64,000 bases of DNA. Origin: Paracoccaceae bacterium (GTDB lineage Bacteria; Pseudomonadota; Alphaproteobacteria; Rhodobacterales; Rhodobacteraceae). Positions within the stretch are counted from its first letter, which is position 1. Every line of letters starts with the position of its first letter. This document shows positions 38,365 to 47,269 of this stretch, in pieces. The stretch lies in assembly GCA_030148225.1 (NCBI GenBank), contig JASBTX010000038.1:88434-152433 (forward strand). The letters run 5' to 3'. A program made the position numbers and the translations under genes. The notes beneath the pieces are model-generated. The model did no database searches. It was not told the DNA's origin and saw only the letters and a list, made by a program, of their open reading frames with translations.

Positions 38365-38550
38365 TTGCGGTCGTCTGAAAGTTTTCCGGCACAAAGTCAA
38401 TCGCGCGGGCTGTACTGGCGGATCGGCGGTCAGGGCCGGGCGGGCCGGTGTGATGCCATCCGGCTCAAAGACCGCTTTTCAAACCGGGTTCTGCATGTTA
38501 GGCGGCGCGGGAATTCCGACGGGCAAGCCGCCCCAGAAAAGAGGTCCGAC

Positions 38551-38973
38551 ATGGCACTGGAACGCACATTCTCTATCGTCAAACCCGATGCAACGAAACG
38601 TAACCTGACCGGCGCGATTGTTGCCAAGCTCGAGGCTGCGGGCCTGCGCGTGATCGCACAGAAACGCATTCACCTGACCAAGGCGCAGGCGGGTGTTTTC
38701 TATGGCGTGCACAAGGAACGCCCCTTCTATGATGAGCTTTGCGAATTCATGTCCTCTGAGCCGATCGTCGTTCAGGTGCTCGAGGGTGAAAACGCCATCG
38801 CCCGCAATCGCGAGGTTATGGGCGCGACCAACCCTGCCGAAGCGGATGAGGGGACAATCCGCAAGGAATACGCGCTTTCCATCGGTGAAAACTCGGTTCA
38901 TGGCTCTGACGGTCCGGATACGGCCAAGGAAGAGATCGCCTATTTCTTTTCCGGCCTCGAACTGGTGGGCTAA
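38551..38973 (+). CDS. ndk: Nucleoside diphosphate kinase
   Basis: The 140-residue enzyme equalises nucleoside triphosphate pools. [21 protein letters not shown] is the standard N-terminus and His117 in NSVHGSD is the phosphorylated residue. The start at 38551 follows AAGAGG. It is divergent from the ABC-F gene and ends with a strong terminator. Confidence 0.97.
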   Translation: MALERTFSIVKPDATKRNLTGAIVAKLEAAGLRVIAQKRIHLTKAQAGVFYGVHKERPFYDELCEFMSSEPIVVQVLEGENAIARNREVMGATNPAEADEGTIRKEYALSIGENSVHGSDGPDTAKEEIAYFFSGLELVG

Positions 38974-38996
38974 AAGACCGACAGCGCAGGATCAGA

Positions 38997-39021
38997 GCCG
39001 CCCGCGAGGGCGGCTTTTTTT
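38997..39021 (+). terminator. Intrinsic terminator after ndk
   Basis: GCCGCCC-GCGA-GGGCGGC forms a perfect 7-base stem with a stable tetraloop, followed directly by seven T residues, 23 bases after the ndk stop and 16 bases before the next start. Confidence 0.93.
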
Positions 39022-39036
39022 ATCAGGGGGTGTCTG

Positions 39037-39606
39037 ATGGAAACGTGGAAAACGCTGTCACGGGAAACGGTGTTCGAGGCGGCACCTTATGTCCGGGTCG
39101 AGAAGGAAACAGTCGAGATTGCGCCCGGGCGGATCGTGCCCGATTTCTATCAGGTGCGGCTTGGGGTCTTTGCGCTGGTGGTGCCGGTGCTGGATGACAG
39201 GCGCATTCTGACGATCCGGCAATACAAGCACGGCGTGGGCCGCGTCACAAGGACATTTCCGGCGGGATTTCAGGACAGGGGCGAAGCACCCGAGGCGGCG
39301 GCGGCGCGGGAATTGCGGGAAGAGACGGGGTATCGGGCGGGGCGGCTGATCCCGCTTGGCCGTTTTGTCGATCATGGCAATCAGATCGGGGCGACCGGCC
39401 ACTATTTCCTTGGTTTTGACTGCGCCCGGATTGCCGCGCCCGATTCCGGCGATCTGGAAGAGATGACCGAAGAGGTGGTGACGCCGGACAGGTTGAACAA
39501 TGAACTCTGGTCGGGGCAGATCGATCTGGCGCATCATGCCATGGCATGGTCTCTGGCCCGGGCATGGATGGCCGATCACGACAGCGCGGCCATCCCGTGC
39601 GGCTGA
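39037..39606 (+). CDS. Nudix hydrolase (ADP-ribose pyrophosphatase-like)
   Basis: The 189-residue protein contains a full Nudix box, GFQDRGEAPEAAAARELREETGY, at about 74-96, with the REL-REE metal-binding glutamates intact. PDFYQVRLGVFALVVPVLDD before it and RFVDHGNQIGATGHYFLGFDC after it resemble ADP-sugar pyrophosphatases. Start ATG 39037 follows GGGGG. It lies just after the ndk terminator; the exact nucleotide substrate is unknown. Confidence 0.9.
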   Translation: METWKTLSRETVFEAAPYVRVEKETVEIAPGRIVPDFYQVRLGVFALVVPVLDDRRILTIRQYKHGVGRVTRTFPAGFQDRGEAPEAAAARELREETGYRAGRLIPLGRFVDHGNQIGATGHYFLGFDCARIAAPDSGDLEEMTEEVVTPDRLNNELWSGQIDLAHHAMAWSLARAWMADHDSAAIPCG

Positions 39607-39652
39607 TCCGCATCGCCGCCGCGCGTTCGGGGCAGCGGGTGTTGGGCGCGCG

Positions 39653-39805
39653 TCAGATCGCGGCCCAGTCGGTAAAGATGACGTTTTCCTTGTCGGTCGC
39701 CCGCGTTTTCGTGGGGTCTGATGGGGCCGGTTCCTGACGCGGTGATCTGATCATCTCATGCGCATCCTGATCCGGCGATTGCGCCGTATTGGGGTGGTAG
39801 TCCAT
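39653..39805 (-). CDS. Small hypothetical protein of 50 residues
   Basis: A short leftward gene starts at ATG 39805 with GGAG 7 bases upstream and stops at 39653. The product is hydrophilic, begins MDYHPNTAQSPDQDAHEM and ends KENVIFTDWAAI, with no Cys, membrane helix or known motif. Codon use is in keeping with its neighbours. A 12-base palindrome (GTCCCATGGGAC, 39823-39834) lies 18 bases before the start. It overlaps no other gene, its 3-prime end being 47 bases from the Nudix stop. It looks real but has no assignable function. Confidence 0.6.
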   Translation of the reverse strand: MDYHPNTAQSPDQDAHEMIRSPRQEPAPSDPTKTRATDKENVIFTDWAAI

Positions 39806-40106
39806 GTCTCTGCTCCGTTTCCGTCCCATGGGACCTCTGCCTGTCTGATGCCCGGTTCCGGGTCGTTCTGTGGTCAGCTAGGCATGTGAATGGGGTGAAA
39901 TCGGGGCCGTGACCTGCCGGTGGCAAGGTCATTTCGTGCCGGAAAACCTGACGATTGGTAAATAGCGCAGCCCGTACTGGGCCTGCGCGTCAGCAAAATG
40001 ACGCCGGAAAAGACAGCCCGCACGGTCAGGATATTACCCGGCACGACCGGTTGTCACCAGACAGCATCCAGGGCGGGGCAGGGGCAGGCTGCGCCGGGAA
40101 TTGGCC
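39806..40106. other. Intergenic region upstream of the 50-residue gene and downstream of the DEAD helicase gene
   Basis: The 301 bases hold the palindrome GTCCCATGGGAC at 39823-39834 and a GACCTGCC/GGCAAGGTC imperfect hairpin near 39910-39930. I see no further gene, and no T-run terminator after the helicase gene. Confidence 0.4.
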
Positions 40107-41495
40107 TTAGCTTGCCATCCGTTCTTCGAAGCTTTTGGCGATAAAGGTGGGCAGGTGATCACCCATGCCCAGAACCTTGTTGCCGCCGCTGCGCGATTTG
40201 CCGCGTTCGGCGGATTTGTCCGATTTGTCCGGCTTGCCCGCGGCAGCGCGGCCTTCGGCTGTTGCAGCCTTGCCGCCTTTGTCTGCCGTCTTGCCGCCCG
40301 CATCGGATTTGTCGGTTTTGTCGGCCTTGGTGCGGCCCGCTGGCGGTGTCCAGGGATTGTCGACGCGCGGGATCGTCAGTTTGACCAGATCCTCGACCGC
40401 CTTGATCTGCCGGTCGTCCAGCGGGGTGGCGATGGTAAAGGCCTTGCCCTCGCGCCCGGCACGGCCGGTGCGGCCGATCCGGTGGACGTAATCCTCGGCA
40501 TGGCCCGGCACGTCGAAATTGAACACATGGCTCACATTCGGAATATCAAGGCCGCGCGCCGCCACATCCGAGGCACAGAGGAACCGGATCTCGCCCTCGC
40601 GAAACCCGCCCAGCACCCGCATGCGGTGGGATTGCTCCAGATCACCATGAATCGGTTCCGCGTTCAGCCCGTGCTTTTTCAGCGATTTTGCAACGATATC
40701 GACCTCGGTCTTGCGGTTGCAGAAGATGATCGCGTTGGTGCAGGCCTCACCTTCCTGTTCAATGATCGACCGCAGGATCGCGCGCTTGTCCTTGGCGGTG
40801 TAATCCTTGCGCCGGGGCGTGTGATAGACCAGTGCCTGCGTGATCGTCTCGGAAGTCGTCGCGGCGCGCGCCACCTCGATCTTGGCAGGGTTCGACAGAA
40901 ACGTATTGGTGATCCGCTCGATCTCGGGGGCCATGGTGGCCGAAAAGAACAGCGTCTGGCGGGTGAAGGGGGTCAGTTGAAAAATACGCTCGATATCAGG
41001 GATGAAACCCATGTCGAGCATGCGGTCGGCTTCGTCCACCACCATGATCTGAACGCCCGTCAGCAAGAGTTTGCCGCGCTCGAAATGATCCAGAAGCCGC
41101 CCCGGCGTGGCGATCAGCACATCGACACCCCGGTCGATCAGCGCGTCCTGCTCTTTGAAGCTCACGCCACCGATCAGAAGCGCCTTGGTCAGCTTGGTGT
41201 TTTTTGAATAAATGTCAAAGTTCTCGGCGACCTGCGCAGCCAGTTCCCGTGTCGGAGCCAACACCAGCGAACGCGGCATGCGTGCGCGGGCGCGACCTTT
41301 GCTCAGCATGGTGATCATTGGCAGCGTGAAGCTGGCGGTTTTGCCCGTGCCCGTCTGGGCAATCCCCAGAACATCGCGCCCTTCCAGCGCCGGGGGGATC
41401 GCACCTTCCTGAATGGGGGTCGGGGTTTCATATCCGGCCGCTTCGACGGCCTTCAGCACCTTGGGATCAAGGTTCAACTCGGAAAATTTTGTCAT
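40107..41495 (-). CDS. DEAD-box RNA helicase (RhlE-like)
   Basis: The 462-residue protein has the full helicase set: Q motif near FSELNLDPKVLKAVEAAGYETPTPIQ, motif I AQTGTGKT, motif Ia PTRELAAQ, motif II VVDEADRMLDMGF, motif III SAT, and the C-terminal ARGLDIPNVSHVFNFDVP and HRIGRTGRAGREG. Residues beyond about 390 are a low-complexity Lys/Ala/Asp/Gly tail typical of RhlE types that bind RNA. It unwinds RNA in ribosome assembly or decay. It lies 240 bases after prfC in the same direction. Confidence 0.93.
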   Translation of the reverse strand: MTKFSELNLDPKVLKAVEAAGYETPTPIQEGAIPPALEGRDVLGIAQTGTGKTASFTLPMITMLSKGRARARMPRSLVLAPTRELAAQVAENFDIYSKNTKLTKALLIGGVSFKEQDALIDRGVDVLIATPGRLLDHFERGKLLLTGVQIMVVDEADRMLDMGFIPDIERIFQLTPFTRQTLFFSATMAPEIERITNTFLSNPAKIEVARAATTSETITQALVYHTPRRKDYTAKDKRAILRSIIEQEGEACTNAIIFCNRKTEVDIVAKSLKKHGLNAEPIHGDLEQSHRMRVLGGFREGEIRFLCASDVAARGLDIPNVSHVFNFDVPGHAEDYVHRIGRTGRAGREGKAFTIATPLDDRQIKAVEDLVKLTIPRVDNPWTPPAGRTKADKTDKSDAGGKTADKGGKAATAEGRAAAGKPDKSDKSAERGKSRSGGNKVLGMGDHLPTFIAKSFEERMAS

Positions 41496-41677
41496 TCGTG
41501 TCCAGTATCCGCAGGTTTGCCCCGCTCGATTTTTCGGACGCGAATTTTTGCGCCCGCCTCATGCCACCGCATTGTGGCTGCCGATCCCCTAGACCAAAGC
41601 CCGCCCATGGTCAACAAACGCATCGGTTATCTGAATGTGAACGCGCCACTGGTGCAGATTTACCCGAATGCCGCGCC

Positions 41678-41702
41678 AATTGTTTCCAATCGGGAAACAA
41701 TT
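41678..41702 (-). other. Perfect 10-base inverted repeat between prfC and the DEAD helicase gene
   Basis: AATTGTTTCC pairs perfectly with GGAAACAATT around a 5-base loop. A second, shorter ATGCCC/GGGCAT stem lies just to the right (41714-41732). There is no T-run. It lies between the prfC stop and the helicase start, so it may be an operator, a weak terminator or an mRNA processing site. Confidence 0.55.
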
Positions 41703-41732
41703 TCAGGCGACACATGCCCAATTTGCGGGCAT

Positions 41733-43340
41733 TCAGACCATCATCTCCTTGGTCGATGACAGCGTGAGGTCGGGATGATCCCGCGCGATCCGGTCGATAT
41801 CCCATTGCAGCCGGGTCATGTAGACCACGTCACCGTCATTATCGTGGCTGATATGGCCCTTGTTGGCGGCCAGAAACGGCTCGAGCTTGTCTTTCGGCCC
41901 GCTGACCCAGCGCGCCGAGGAAAACTGCGACGGCTCAAACCGGACCGGCAACCCGTATTCCTGCTCGATCCGGCTGGCCAGCACTTCGAATTGCAGCGCG
42001 CCGACCACACCCACAACGAAACCCGAACCGATGGCGGGCTTGAATACCTTGGCCGCGCCTTCCTCGGCAAACTGCATCAGGGCTTTTTCCAGATGCTTGG
42101 CCTTCATCGGATCGCCGGCCCGCACATTCTGCAGGAGTTCCGGCGCAAAAGAGGGGATGCCGGTCACTTTCAGCATCTCGCCCTCGCTCAGCGCATCCCC
42201 GATCCTGAGTTGCCCGTGGTTCGGGATGCCGATGATATCGCCCGCCCATGCCTCTTCGGCCAGTTCGCGGTCACTGGCCAGAAACAAAACGGGGTTCGAG
42301 ATCGCCATCGGCTTTTTCGTGCGCACATGCATTAGCTTCATGCCGCGCCGGAAATGCCCGGAACAGAGCCGGACAAAGGCGACGCGGTCCCGGTGCTTGG
42401 GGTCCATATTGGCCTGCACCTTGAAGACGAAACCGGTCACCTTGCCCTCTTCGGGTGCGATCTGGCGCGGTTCGGCCGATTGCACCTGCGGTTCGGGGCC
42501 GTAATCCGCAATCCCCTGCATCAGCTCCTGCACACCAAAGGAATTGATTGCCGAGCCGAACCAGATCGGCGTCATCGTGCCGTCGCGCAGCGCCTGAATA
42601 TCCAGCGGCGGCAGCAATTCGCGCACCATCTCGATCTCTTCATGCAGCTGCGCCAGCAGATCGGCGGGCACATGTTCGGCCAGTTTCGGATCATCCAGCC
42701 CCGAGATCGCGATCGAGGCCGCCACCTTGTTGCGGTCGGCCCGGTCCATCAGCTCCAGCCGGTCGTTGAGCAGGTCATAACAGCCGATGAAATCGCGCCC
42801 CATGCCGATGGGCCAGCTGGCCGGGGTGACGTCGATCGCGAGGTTTTCCTGTATCTCGTCGATGATCTCGAACGTGTCGCGGCTTTCGCGGTCCATTTTG
42901 TTGCAGAAGGTCAGGATCGGCAGATCGCGCAGCCGACACACTTCAAAGAGCTTGCGTGTCTGGCTCTCCACCCCCTTGGCCCCGTCAATCACCATCACCG
43001 CCGCATCAACGGCGGTCAGCGTGCGATATGTATCCTCGGAAAAATCCGAGTGGCCGGGCGTGTCGACAAGGTTGAAACGGAAATCATGGAAATCAAACGA
43101 CATGGCCGAGGCCGATACCGAGATGCCGCGATCCTGCTCCATCTTCATGTAGTCCGACCGCGTGCGCCGCGCCTCACCCTTGGCGCGCACCTGCCCGGCC
43201 ATCTGGATCGCACCGCCATACAAGAGGAACTTTTCCGTCAGCGTCGTCTTGCCCGCATCCGGGTGCGAAATGATGGCAAAGCTGCGCCGGCGCGCGATCT
43301 CGGCCGGCAGTTCGGGTCGATTCTGGGTTCTGTCCAACAT
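41733..43340 (-). CDS. prfC: Peptide chain release factor 3
   Basis: The 535-residue GTPase recycles RF1/RF2 from ribosomes after termination. G1 is SHPDAGKTTL near 25-34, G3 DTPGHSDF, G4 NKMDRES, and the C-terminal RF3-specific region includes GVVGALQFEVLASRIEQEYGLPV. The start at MLDRTQNRPEL (43340) is the normal family N-terminus; an in-frame start 36 bases upstream is less likely. It is the first gene leftward after repeat copy 2. Confidence 0.95.
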   Translation of the reverse strand: MLDRTQNRPELPAEIARRRSFAIISHPDAGKTTLTEKFLLYGGAIQMAGQVRAKGEARRTRSDYMKMEQDRGISVSASAMSFDFHDFRFNLVDTPGHSDFSEDTYRTLTAVDAAVMVIDGAKGVESQTRKLFEVCRLRDLPILTFCNKMDRESRDTFEIIDEIQENLAIDVTPASWPIGMGRDFIGCYDLLNDRLELMDRADRNKVAASIAISGLDDPKLAEHVPADLLAQLHEEIEMVRELLPPLDIQALRDGTMTPIWFGSAINSFGVQELMQGIADYGPEPQVQSAEPRQIAPEEGKVTGFVFKVQANMDPKHRDRVAFVRLCSGHFRRGMKLMHVRTKKPMAISNPVLFLASDRELAEEAWAGDIIGIPNHGQLRIGDALSEGEMLKVTGIPSFAPELLQNVRAGDPMKAKHLEKALMQFAEEGAAKVFKPAIGSGFVVGVVGALQFEVLASRIEQEYGLPVRFEPSQFSSARWVSGPKDKLEPFLAANKGHISHDNDGDVVYMTRLQWDIDRIARDHPDLTLSSTKEMMV

Positions 43341-43407
43341 GCAGGCGGATGTAGGCGAGGCCCGCCCCGCGCGCAAGCCGCCGCCAACGCCGTCCGCTAC
43401 CTTACCG

Positions 43408-43481
43408 CTTCATTGTTCGGCAAAATACCTCGGGGGTGAATTTGGCCCCGGCATCGGGGCCAAAGAGGGGGCAGCGCCCCC
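43408..43481 (-). repeat. Dispersed intergenic hairpin repeat, copy 2 (best formed)
   Basis: Read leftward from the WYL-regulator stop at 43492, it has GGGGGC-GCT-GCCCCC (43467-43481), then a perfect 10-base stem TTTGGCCCCG/CGGGGCCAAA (43441-43464) with a 4-base loop, then TTCACCCCCGAGGTATTTTG and GAACAATGAAG. Same order and orientation relative to the upstream stop codon as copies 1 and 3. Confidence 0.8.
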
Positions 43482-43491
43482 GCAAACCGCC

Positions 43492-44181
43492 TCACTCTCC
43501 TCCCGGGTCCTCTTTGCGTTCGCGGAAATCCTGCAGCCGCTTGCCCGGCTCGTCGACGAAAAGCCCCTGCAATACCCTGAGCCGCTGAATACGGTCGATC
43601 CGGAACTCGGCGAAATCACCTGTCAGTTCGCACCAGACCACGCAGGTCCAGACTCGCCCCCAGTAATCCAGCTGCAGGGGCCGGATCGTGCGCTGTGTGC
43701 GGCTGCCGTCGCCATCGGCATAGGTGATGCGCAGTTTCTGCCGGGCCCGGATCGCGGCACGGATCGGTGGCATATGGGCAAAGCCTGCCGCGGCATCGGC
43801 AAAGGGATAGATCGCAAATCCCCAGCCGGGGGGTGCCCCGGCCCGGTCCTCGGGCAGTACCGCATCGATCTTGGCCGACAGGCTGGCCGCAGCTTTGGCC
43901 AGTTCCGCATCCGCGGCCTGGCCCACGGCGCTCAGGCCGAGATGCAGCGCGCCAAGTTCGGTTGTGGTCAGGTTCAGGGGCGGCAGTGTGATGGCCGCCG
44001 TCAGACGATAACCGGTGCCGCGCTCGCCCGCGACCGGTACGCCCGACCGGGCCAGCGTATCCATGTCGCGATAGACGGTGCGCAACGACACATTCATGCG
44101 CCGTGCCAGTGATTGTGCCCGGTGGACCTGCCCATCACGCAGGATCTGGATCAGATCGATCAACCTGTCGGCGCGCTTCAT
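43492..44181 (-). CDS. YafY-like transcriptional regulator (HTH plus WYL domain)
   Basis: The 229-residue protein has an N-terminal winged helix (RLIDLIQILRDGQVHRAQSLARRMNVSLRTVYRDMDTLARSGVPV, about 6-50) and a WYL-type ligand-binding region (about 130-205) containing KLRITYADGDGSRTQRTIRPLQLDYWGRVWTCVVWCE. Such proteins usually repress neighbouring genes or respond to nucleic acid signals. Its target is unknown; it is divergent from tatA. Its own promoter lies in the 267-base gap to 44448, which otherwise contains only an A-rich stretch and a weak GCGCCA/TGGCGC hairpin. Confidence 0.88.
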   Translation of the reverse strand: MKRADRLIDLIQILRDGQVHRAQSLARRMNVSLRTVYRDMDTLARSGVPVAGERGTGYRLTAAITLPPLNLTTTELGALHLGLSAVGQAADAELAKAAASLSAKIDAVLPEDRAGAPPGWGFAIYPFADAAAGFAHMPPIRAAIRARQKLRITYADGDGSRTQRTIRPLQLDYWGRVWTCVVWCELTGDFAEFRIDRIQRLRVLQGLFVDEPGKRLQDFRERKEDPGGE

Positions 44182-44448
44182 GTCTATTCCTTCGTCCGGT
44201 TTCCGGCCCGCATGCCCGCAGAGTGGGTGGATGAAACCGCCAAATATTCCGCGAAGTGATTCGCCCGATTCCGGCCCTCAACTGCCATTTTTCTGACAAC
44301 TGACAGATTAGTGACAAAAGAAACGAAAAAAACAAGTCAAATTCGGCGCGCCAGCGCGGTTTGGCGCTTTCCCCGGTGGCCATTGGGGCATAGAGATCGG
44401 GTTCGAACACATGCGCCGGTCACGCACCGGTTTTGACAGGAGATCGAC

Positions 44449-44679
44449 ATGTATACACCCATGATCCTGACCAACGTCCCCCCCGTCGGCTGGCTGCTGA
44501 TCGCGGTTGTGGTGCTGGTGCTCTTTGGCCGCGGCAAGATTTCGTCGCTGATGGGCGAAGTGGGCAAGGGCATCACCTCGTTCAAGAAGGGCGTCAAGGA
44601 AGGCACCCGCGAGCTGGAAGAAGCCGAGGCCGAAGCCGCCAAGGACATCACGCCCGAAGACGAGAAAGACAAATCCTGA
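44449..44679 (+). CDS. tatA: Sec-independent protein translocase TatA
   Basis: The 76-residue protein has one membrane helix (about 13-31, [21 protein letters not shown]) with the FGRGKI hinge, then an amphipathic helix and an acidic tail rich in Glu/Ala. TatA oligomers form the translocation path for folded twin-arginine proteins. AGGAGA precedes the ATG. tatB follows after 21 bases and tatC overlaps tatB, giving the complete operon. At least two candidate Tat substrates, the amine oxidase and the agmatine deiminase, are encoded in this window. Confidence 0.93.
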   Translation: MYTPMILTNVPPVGWLLIAVVVLVLFGRGKISSLMGEVGKGITSFKKGVKEGTRELEEAEAEAAKDITPEDEKDKS

Positions 44680-44700
44680 AGGTGAAGGGATCGCTTCCGC

Positions 44701-45405
44701 ATGGGTTGGAGTGAGCTTATTCTGGTTGGCGTTGTAGCGCTGATCGTCGTCGGGCCCAAGGATCTGCCGGTGCTGTTCCAGTCGCTGGGCAAGATGACGG
44801 CCAAGGTGCGCCGTATGGCGCGCGAGTTTCAGACCGCGATGCGCGACGCCGCCGAAAGCACCGGCGCCAACGATATCGCCGGCGATCTCAAGGGCCTGAC
44901 ATCGGGGCGCAGCCTTGGCATCGATGCGCTGAAGGACGCTGCCGAGAGTTTCGACAAATGGGAACCGACACAGCCCCGCGTCATGGGATCGGAAACCGCG
45001 AAACTGACACAGGAACGGGCCGAAGCCGCGCGCAAGATCCGTGAGGCCGCGGCCAAAAAGGCGCAGGCGCGGCTCGATCGCGAAGCGGCAGAGGCCGAAG
45101 GCGTCGCCGCGCCAGCGGCCAAACCCGCCGGCAAGCCAGCGGCCCCGAAGAAGCCAGCCGCGAAAAAGACCACCGCTAAAAATTCGACAGCCGCCAAAAA
45201 TACCGGCGCAAAGAAGACCAGTGGTTCGCCATCGGCAAAGCCAACAAAGCAAGCGGCGAAGAAGCCCGCTACCAAGGCCACGCCTGTCAAGGAAGCGTCG
45301 GCCAAACCATCTGCGCGCAGGACGCCGAAGAAATCCGCATCTGACGTCGCGACGGCTGCACCTGCCAAACGCGCAACCCGCAAAAGCGCCAAGGATACGT
45401 CATGA
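44701..45405 (+). CDS. tatB: Sec-independent protein translocase TatB with long Lys/Ala tail
   Basis: The 234-residue protein begins with the TatB helix [25 protein letters not shown] (2-25) and its amphipathic helix with [15 protein letters not shown]. Residues from about 115 on are a long low-complexity tail of Lys, Ala and Pro ([31 protein letters not shown]), like a histone H1 tail. E. coli TatB is about 170 residues. TatB with TatC recognises the signal peptide. tatC starts inside its stop (ATGA). Confidence 0.92.
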   Translation: MGWSELILVGVVALIVVGPKDLPVLFQSLGKMTAKVRRMAREFQTAMRDAAESTGANDIAGDLKGLTSGRSLGIDALKDAAESFDKWEPTQPRVMGSETAKLTQERAEAARKIREAAAKKAQARLDREAAEAEGVAAPAAKPAGKPAAPKKPAAKKTTAKNSTAAKNTGAKKTSGSPSAKPTKQAAKKPATKATPVKEASAKPSARRTPKKSASDVATAAPAKRATRKSAKDTS

Positions 45406-46313
45406 GCCACGCCGATGATATCGACGATACCGGCGCGCCGCTGATCGAGCATCTGGCCGAGCTTCGCACACGCCTCATCCGTTCGGCCATTGCCTTTGTG
45501 ATCGGGATTTTCGTCAGTTTCGCGTTCTGGAACCCGATCTTCAACTTTCTGACCACACCGATCTGCGCTGCGCTGATCGAACGGGGACAGGATTGTGGGT
45601 TGATCCTGATCAAGCTGCAGGAAGGCTTCTTTGTCGCGATCAAGATCTCGATCCTCGGCGGATTTGCCCTGGCCTTTCCGATTATCTCCTACCAGCTCTG
45701 GCGCTTTGTCGCCCCCGGTCTCTACCGGTCCGAGAAAAACGCGTTTCTGCCGTTTCTGGTCGCCTCGCCCTTCATGTTTTTTCTGGGTGCGTCATTCGCG
45801 TTTTTCATCGTCATTCCGCTGGCCTTCGACTTTTTCCTGAATTTTCAGCAGATCGGCACGAGCGGTGATGCGACCGGCGCCGAGGTCGAGATCGGCAATG
45901 CCGGTATTTCCTTTCAGGGCTCTGTCGCCGAATATCTGTCGCTGACCATCACCTTCATCATGGCCTTCGGGCTTTGTTTTCAGCTCCCCGTACTGCTCAG
46001 CCTGCTGGGCAAGGCCGGTTTGGTCAGTGCTGACGGGCTGGGCGCAGTGCGCAAATACGCAGTGGTGGCGATCCTGGTGCTGGCGGGGCTGGTCACACCG
46101 CCCGACATCATCACGCAGGTCATTCTGTTTGTAGCGGTCTACGGCCTCTACGAGGTATCGATCCAGCTGGTCCGCCGTATCGAGCGCCAGCGCGAGAAAC
46201 GCATGCGCGAGGAAGGCATCTGGTTCGACGATGATGACGATATCGTCGCTGACGACGATGACGGGGCCGATGAAAGTGCCGGGGCCGCCGGCGACACCAG
46301 GGGTGCCGGCTGA
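45402..46313 (+). CDS. tatC: Sec-independent protein translocase TatC
   Basis: The 303-residue protein has six membrane helices and the TatC signatures [16 protein letters not shown] at 13-28, [25 protein letters not shown] and [24 protein letters not shown]. It is the twin-arginine signal receptor. The C-terminal 40 residues are highly acidic ([17 protein letters not shown]), an unusual cytoplasmic tail. The stop overlaps the start of the DUF815 gene by one base. Confidence 0.95.
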   Translation: MSHADDIDDTGAPLIEHLAELRTRLIRSAIAFVIGIFVSFAFWNPIFNFLTTPICAALIERGQDCGLILIKLQEGFFVAIKISILGGFALAFPIISYQLWRFVAPGLYRSEKNAFLPFLVASPFMFFLGASFAFFIVIPLAFDFFLNFQQIGTSGDATGAEVEIGNAGISFQGSVAEYLSLTITFIMAFGLCFQLPVLLSLLGKAGLVSADGLGAVRKYAVVAILVLAGLVTPPDIITQVILFVAVYGLYEVSIQLVRRIERQREKRMREEGIWFDDDDDIVADDDDGADESAGAAGDTRGAG

Positions 46314-47176
46314 TGACGGCATCGCGCGCAGGCGCAGGTGGCTCCGATGATCTGGGACGTATTGCCGATGCGCTGGAACGGATGAGCCCGCCCCCGGCCA
46401 CGCGTCCCGATTTCGACTGCGCCGAAGCTTTCGTCTGGAGCCCCTCACCCGAAGGGCTGATCCCGGTGGCGGAGGTCAGCCGGGTGGCACTGGACCTTCT
46501 GGTCGGGATCGACCGGGCGCGCGATGAATTGCTGGCCAATACCCGACGCTTTGCCCAAGGTTACGCCGCCAATAACGCGCTTTTGTGGGGGGCGCGGGGC
46601 ATGGGAAAATCCTCGCTTGTCAAAGCGGTACATGCGGCGGTTCAGGCCGAGGGGCTGAAGCTGAAAATCGTCGAATTGCACCGCGAGGATCTGCCATCGG
46701 TTGGCCGTTTGCTGGCGCTTTTGAAAGAAAGTGCTGCACGTTTCCTGATCTTTTGCGATGATCTTTCGTTTTCGCATGATGACCAGCATTACAAATCGCT
46801 CAAGGCGGTGCTGGATGGCGGGATCGAAGGGCGGCCCGAAAATGTCGTGCTCTATGCCACGTCAAACCGGCGTCACCTGATGCCGCGCGACATGATCGAG
46901 AACGAACGCTCATCGGCGATCAACCCCTCGGAAGCGGTCGAGGAAAAAGTGTCGCTCTCGGACCGGTTCGGGCTTTGGCTCGGTTTTCATCCCTGTCAGC
47001 AGGATCAGTATCTGGACATGATCCGCGGCTATTGCGCGGCCTATGATATCCGGATCGACGAGGCCGAGATGCGGGCGGAGGCGATTGAATGGCAGGCCAC
47101 GCGCGGCAGCCGGTCGGGCCGGGTGGCCTGGCAGTATTTCACCGATCTTGCCGGGCGGCGGGGCGTCGCGCTCTGA
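46313..47176 (+). CDS. DUF815-type AAA ATPase
   Basis: The 287-residue protein has a P-loop GARGMGKSSL near residue 90-99, RFLIFCDDLSFS as Walker B and LYATSNRRHLMPRDM as sensor I, the pattern of the DUF815 (YraL-like AAA) family of unknown role. It has no membrane segment. One-base coupling to tatC suggests co-translation and a link to Tat function or just a shared operon; neither is shown. It ends 7 bases before repeat copy 3. Confidence 0.88.
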   Translation: MTASRAGAGGSDDLGRIADALERMSPPPATRPDFDCAEAFVWSPSPEGLIPVAEVSRVALDLLVGIDRARDELLANTRRFAQGYAANNALLWGARGMGKSSLVKAVHAAVQAEGLKLKIVELHREDLPSVGRLLALLKESAARFLIFCDDLSFSHDDQHYKSLKAVLDGGIEGRPENVVLYATSNRRHLMPRDMIENERSSAINPSEAVEEKVSLSDRFGLWLGFHPCQQDQYLDMIRGYCAAYDIRIDEAEMRAEAIEWQATRGSRSGRVAWQYFTDLAGRRGVAL

Positions 47177-47182
47177 CGCGCA

Positions 47183-47250
47183 AGGGGCCTTGCCCCTCTT
47201 TGGCCCGTACCGTGCCAAATTCACCCCAAGGTACTGAACGAACAATGAAG
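47183..47250 (+). repeat. Dispersed intergenic hairpin repeat, copy 3
   Basis: Starting 7 bases after the DUF815 stop, the unit has AGGGGC-CTT-GCCCCT (47183-47197), TTTGGC/GCCAAA (47199-47219), then TTCACCCCAAGGTACTG and GAACAATGAAG. It is the mirror-strand copy of the units at 35557 and 43408, and again follows a stop codon. It also lies between convergent genes. Confidence 0.75.
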
Positions 47251-47269
47251 CGGTGCTGGCGCCTGCGCG

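Noticed and set aside
41607..41759. 50-codon rightward frame with a CPICGH motif between prfC and the helicase gene
   Set aside because: No ribosome site before its ATG, and it runs antisense into the end of prfC and through the inverted repeats.
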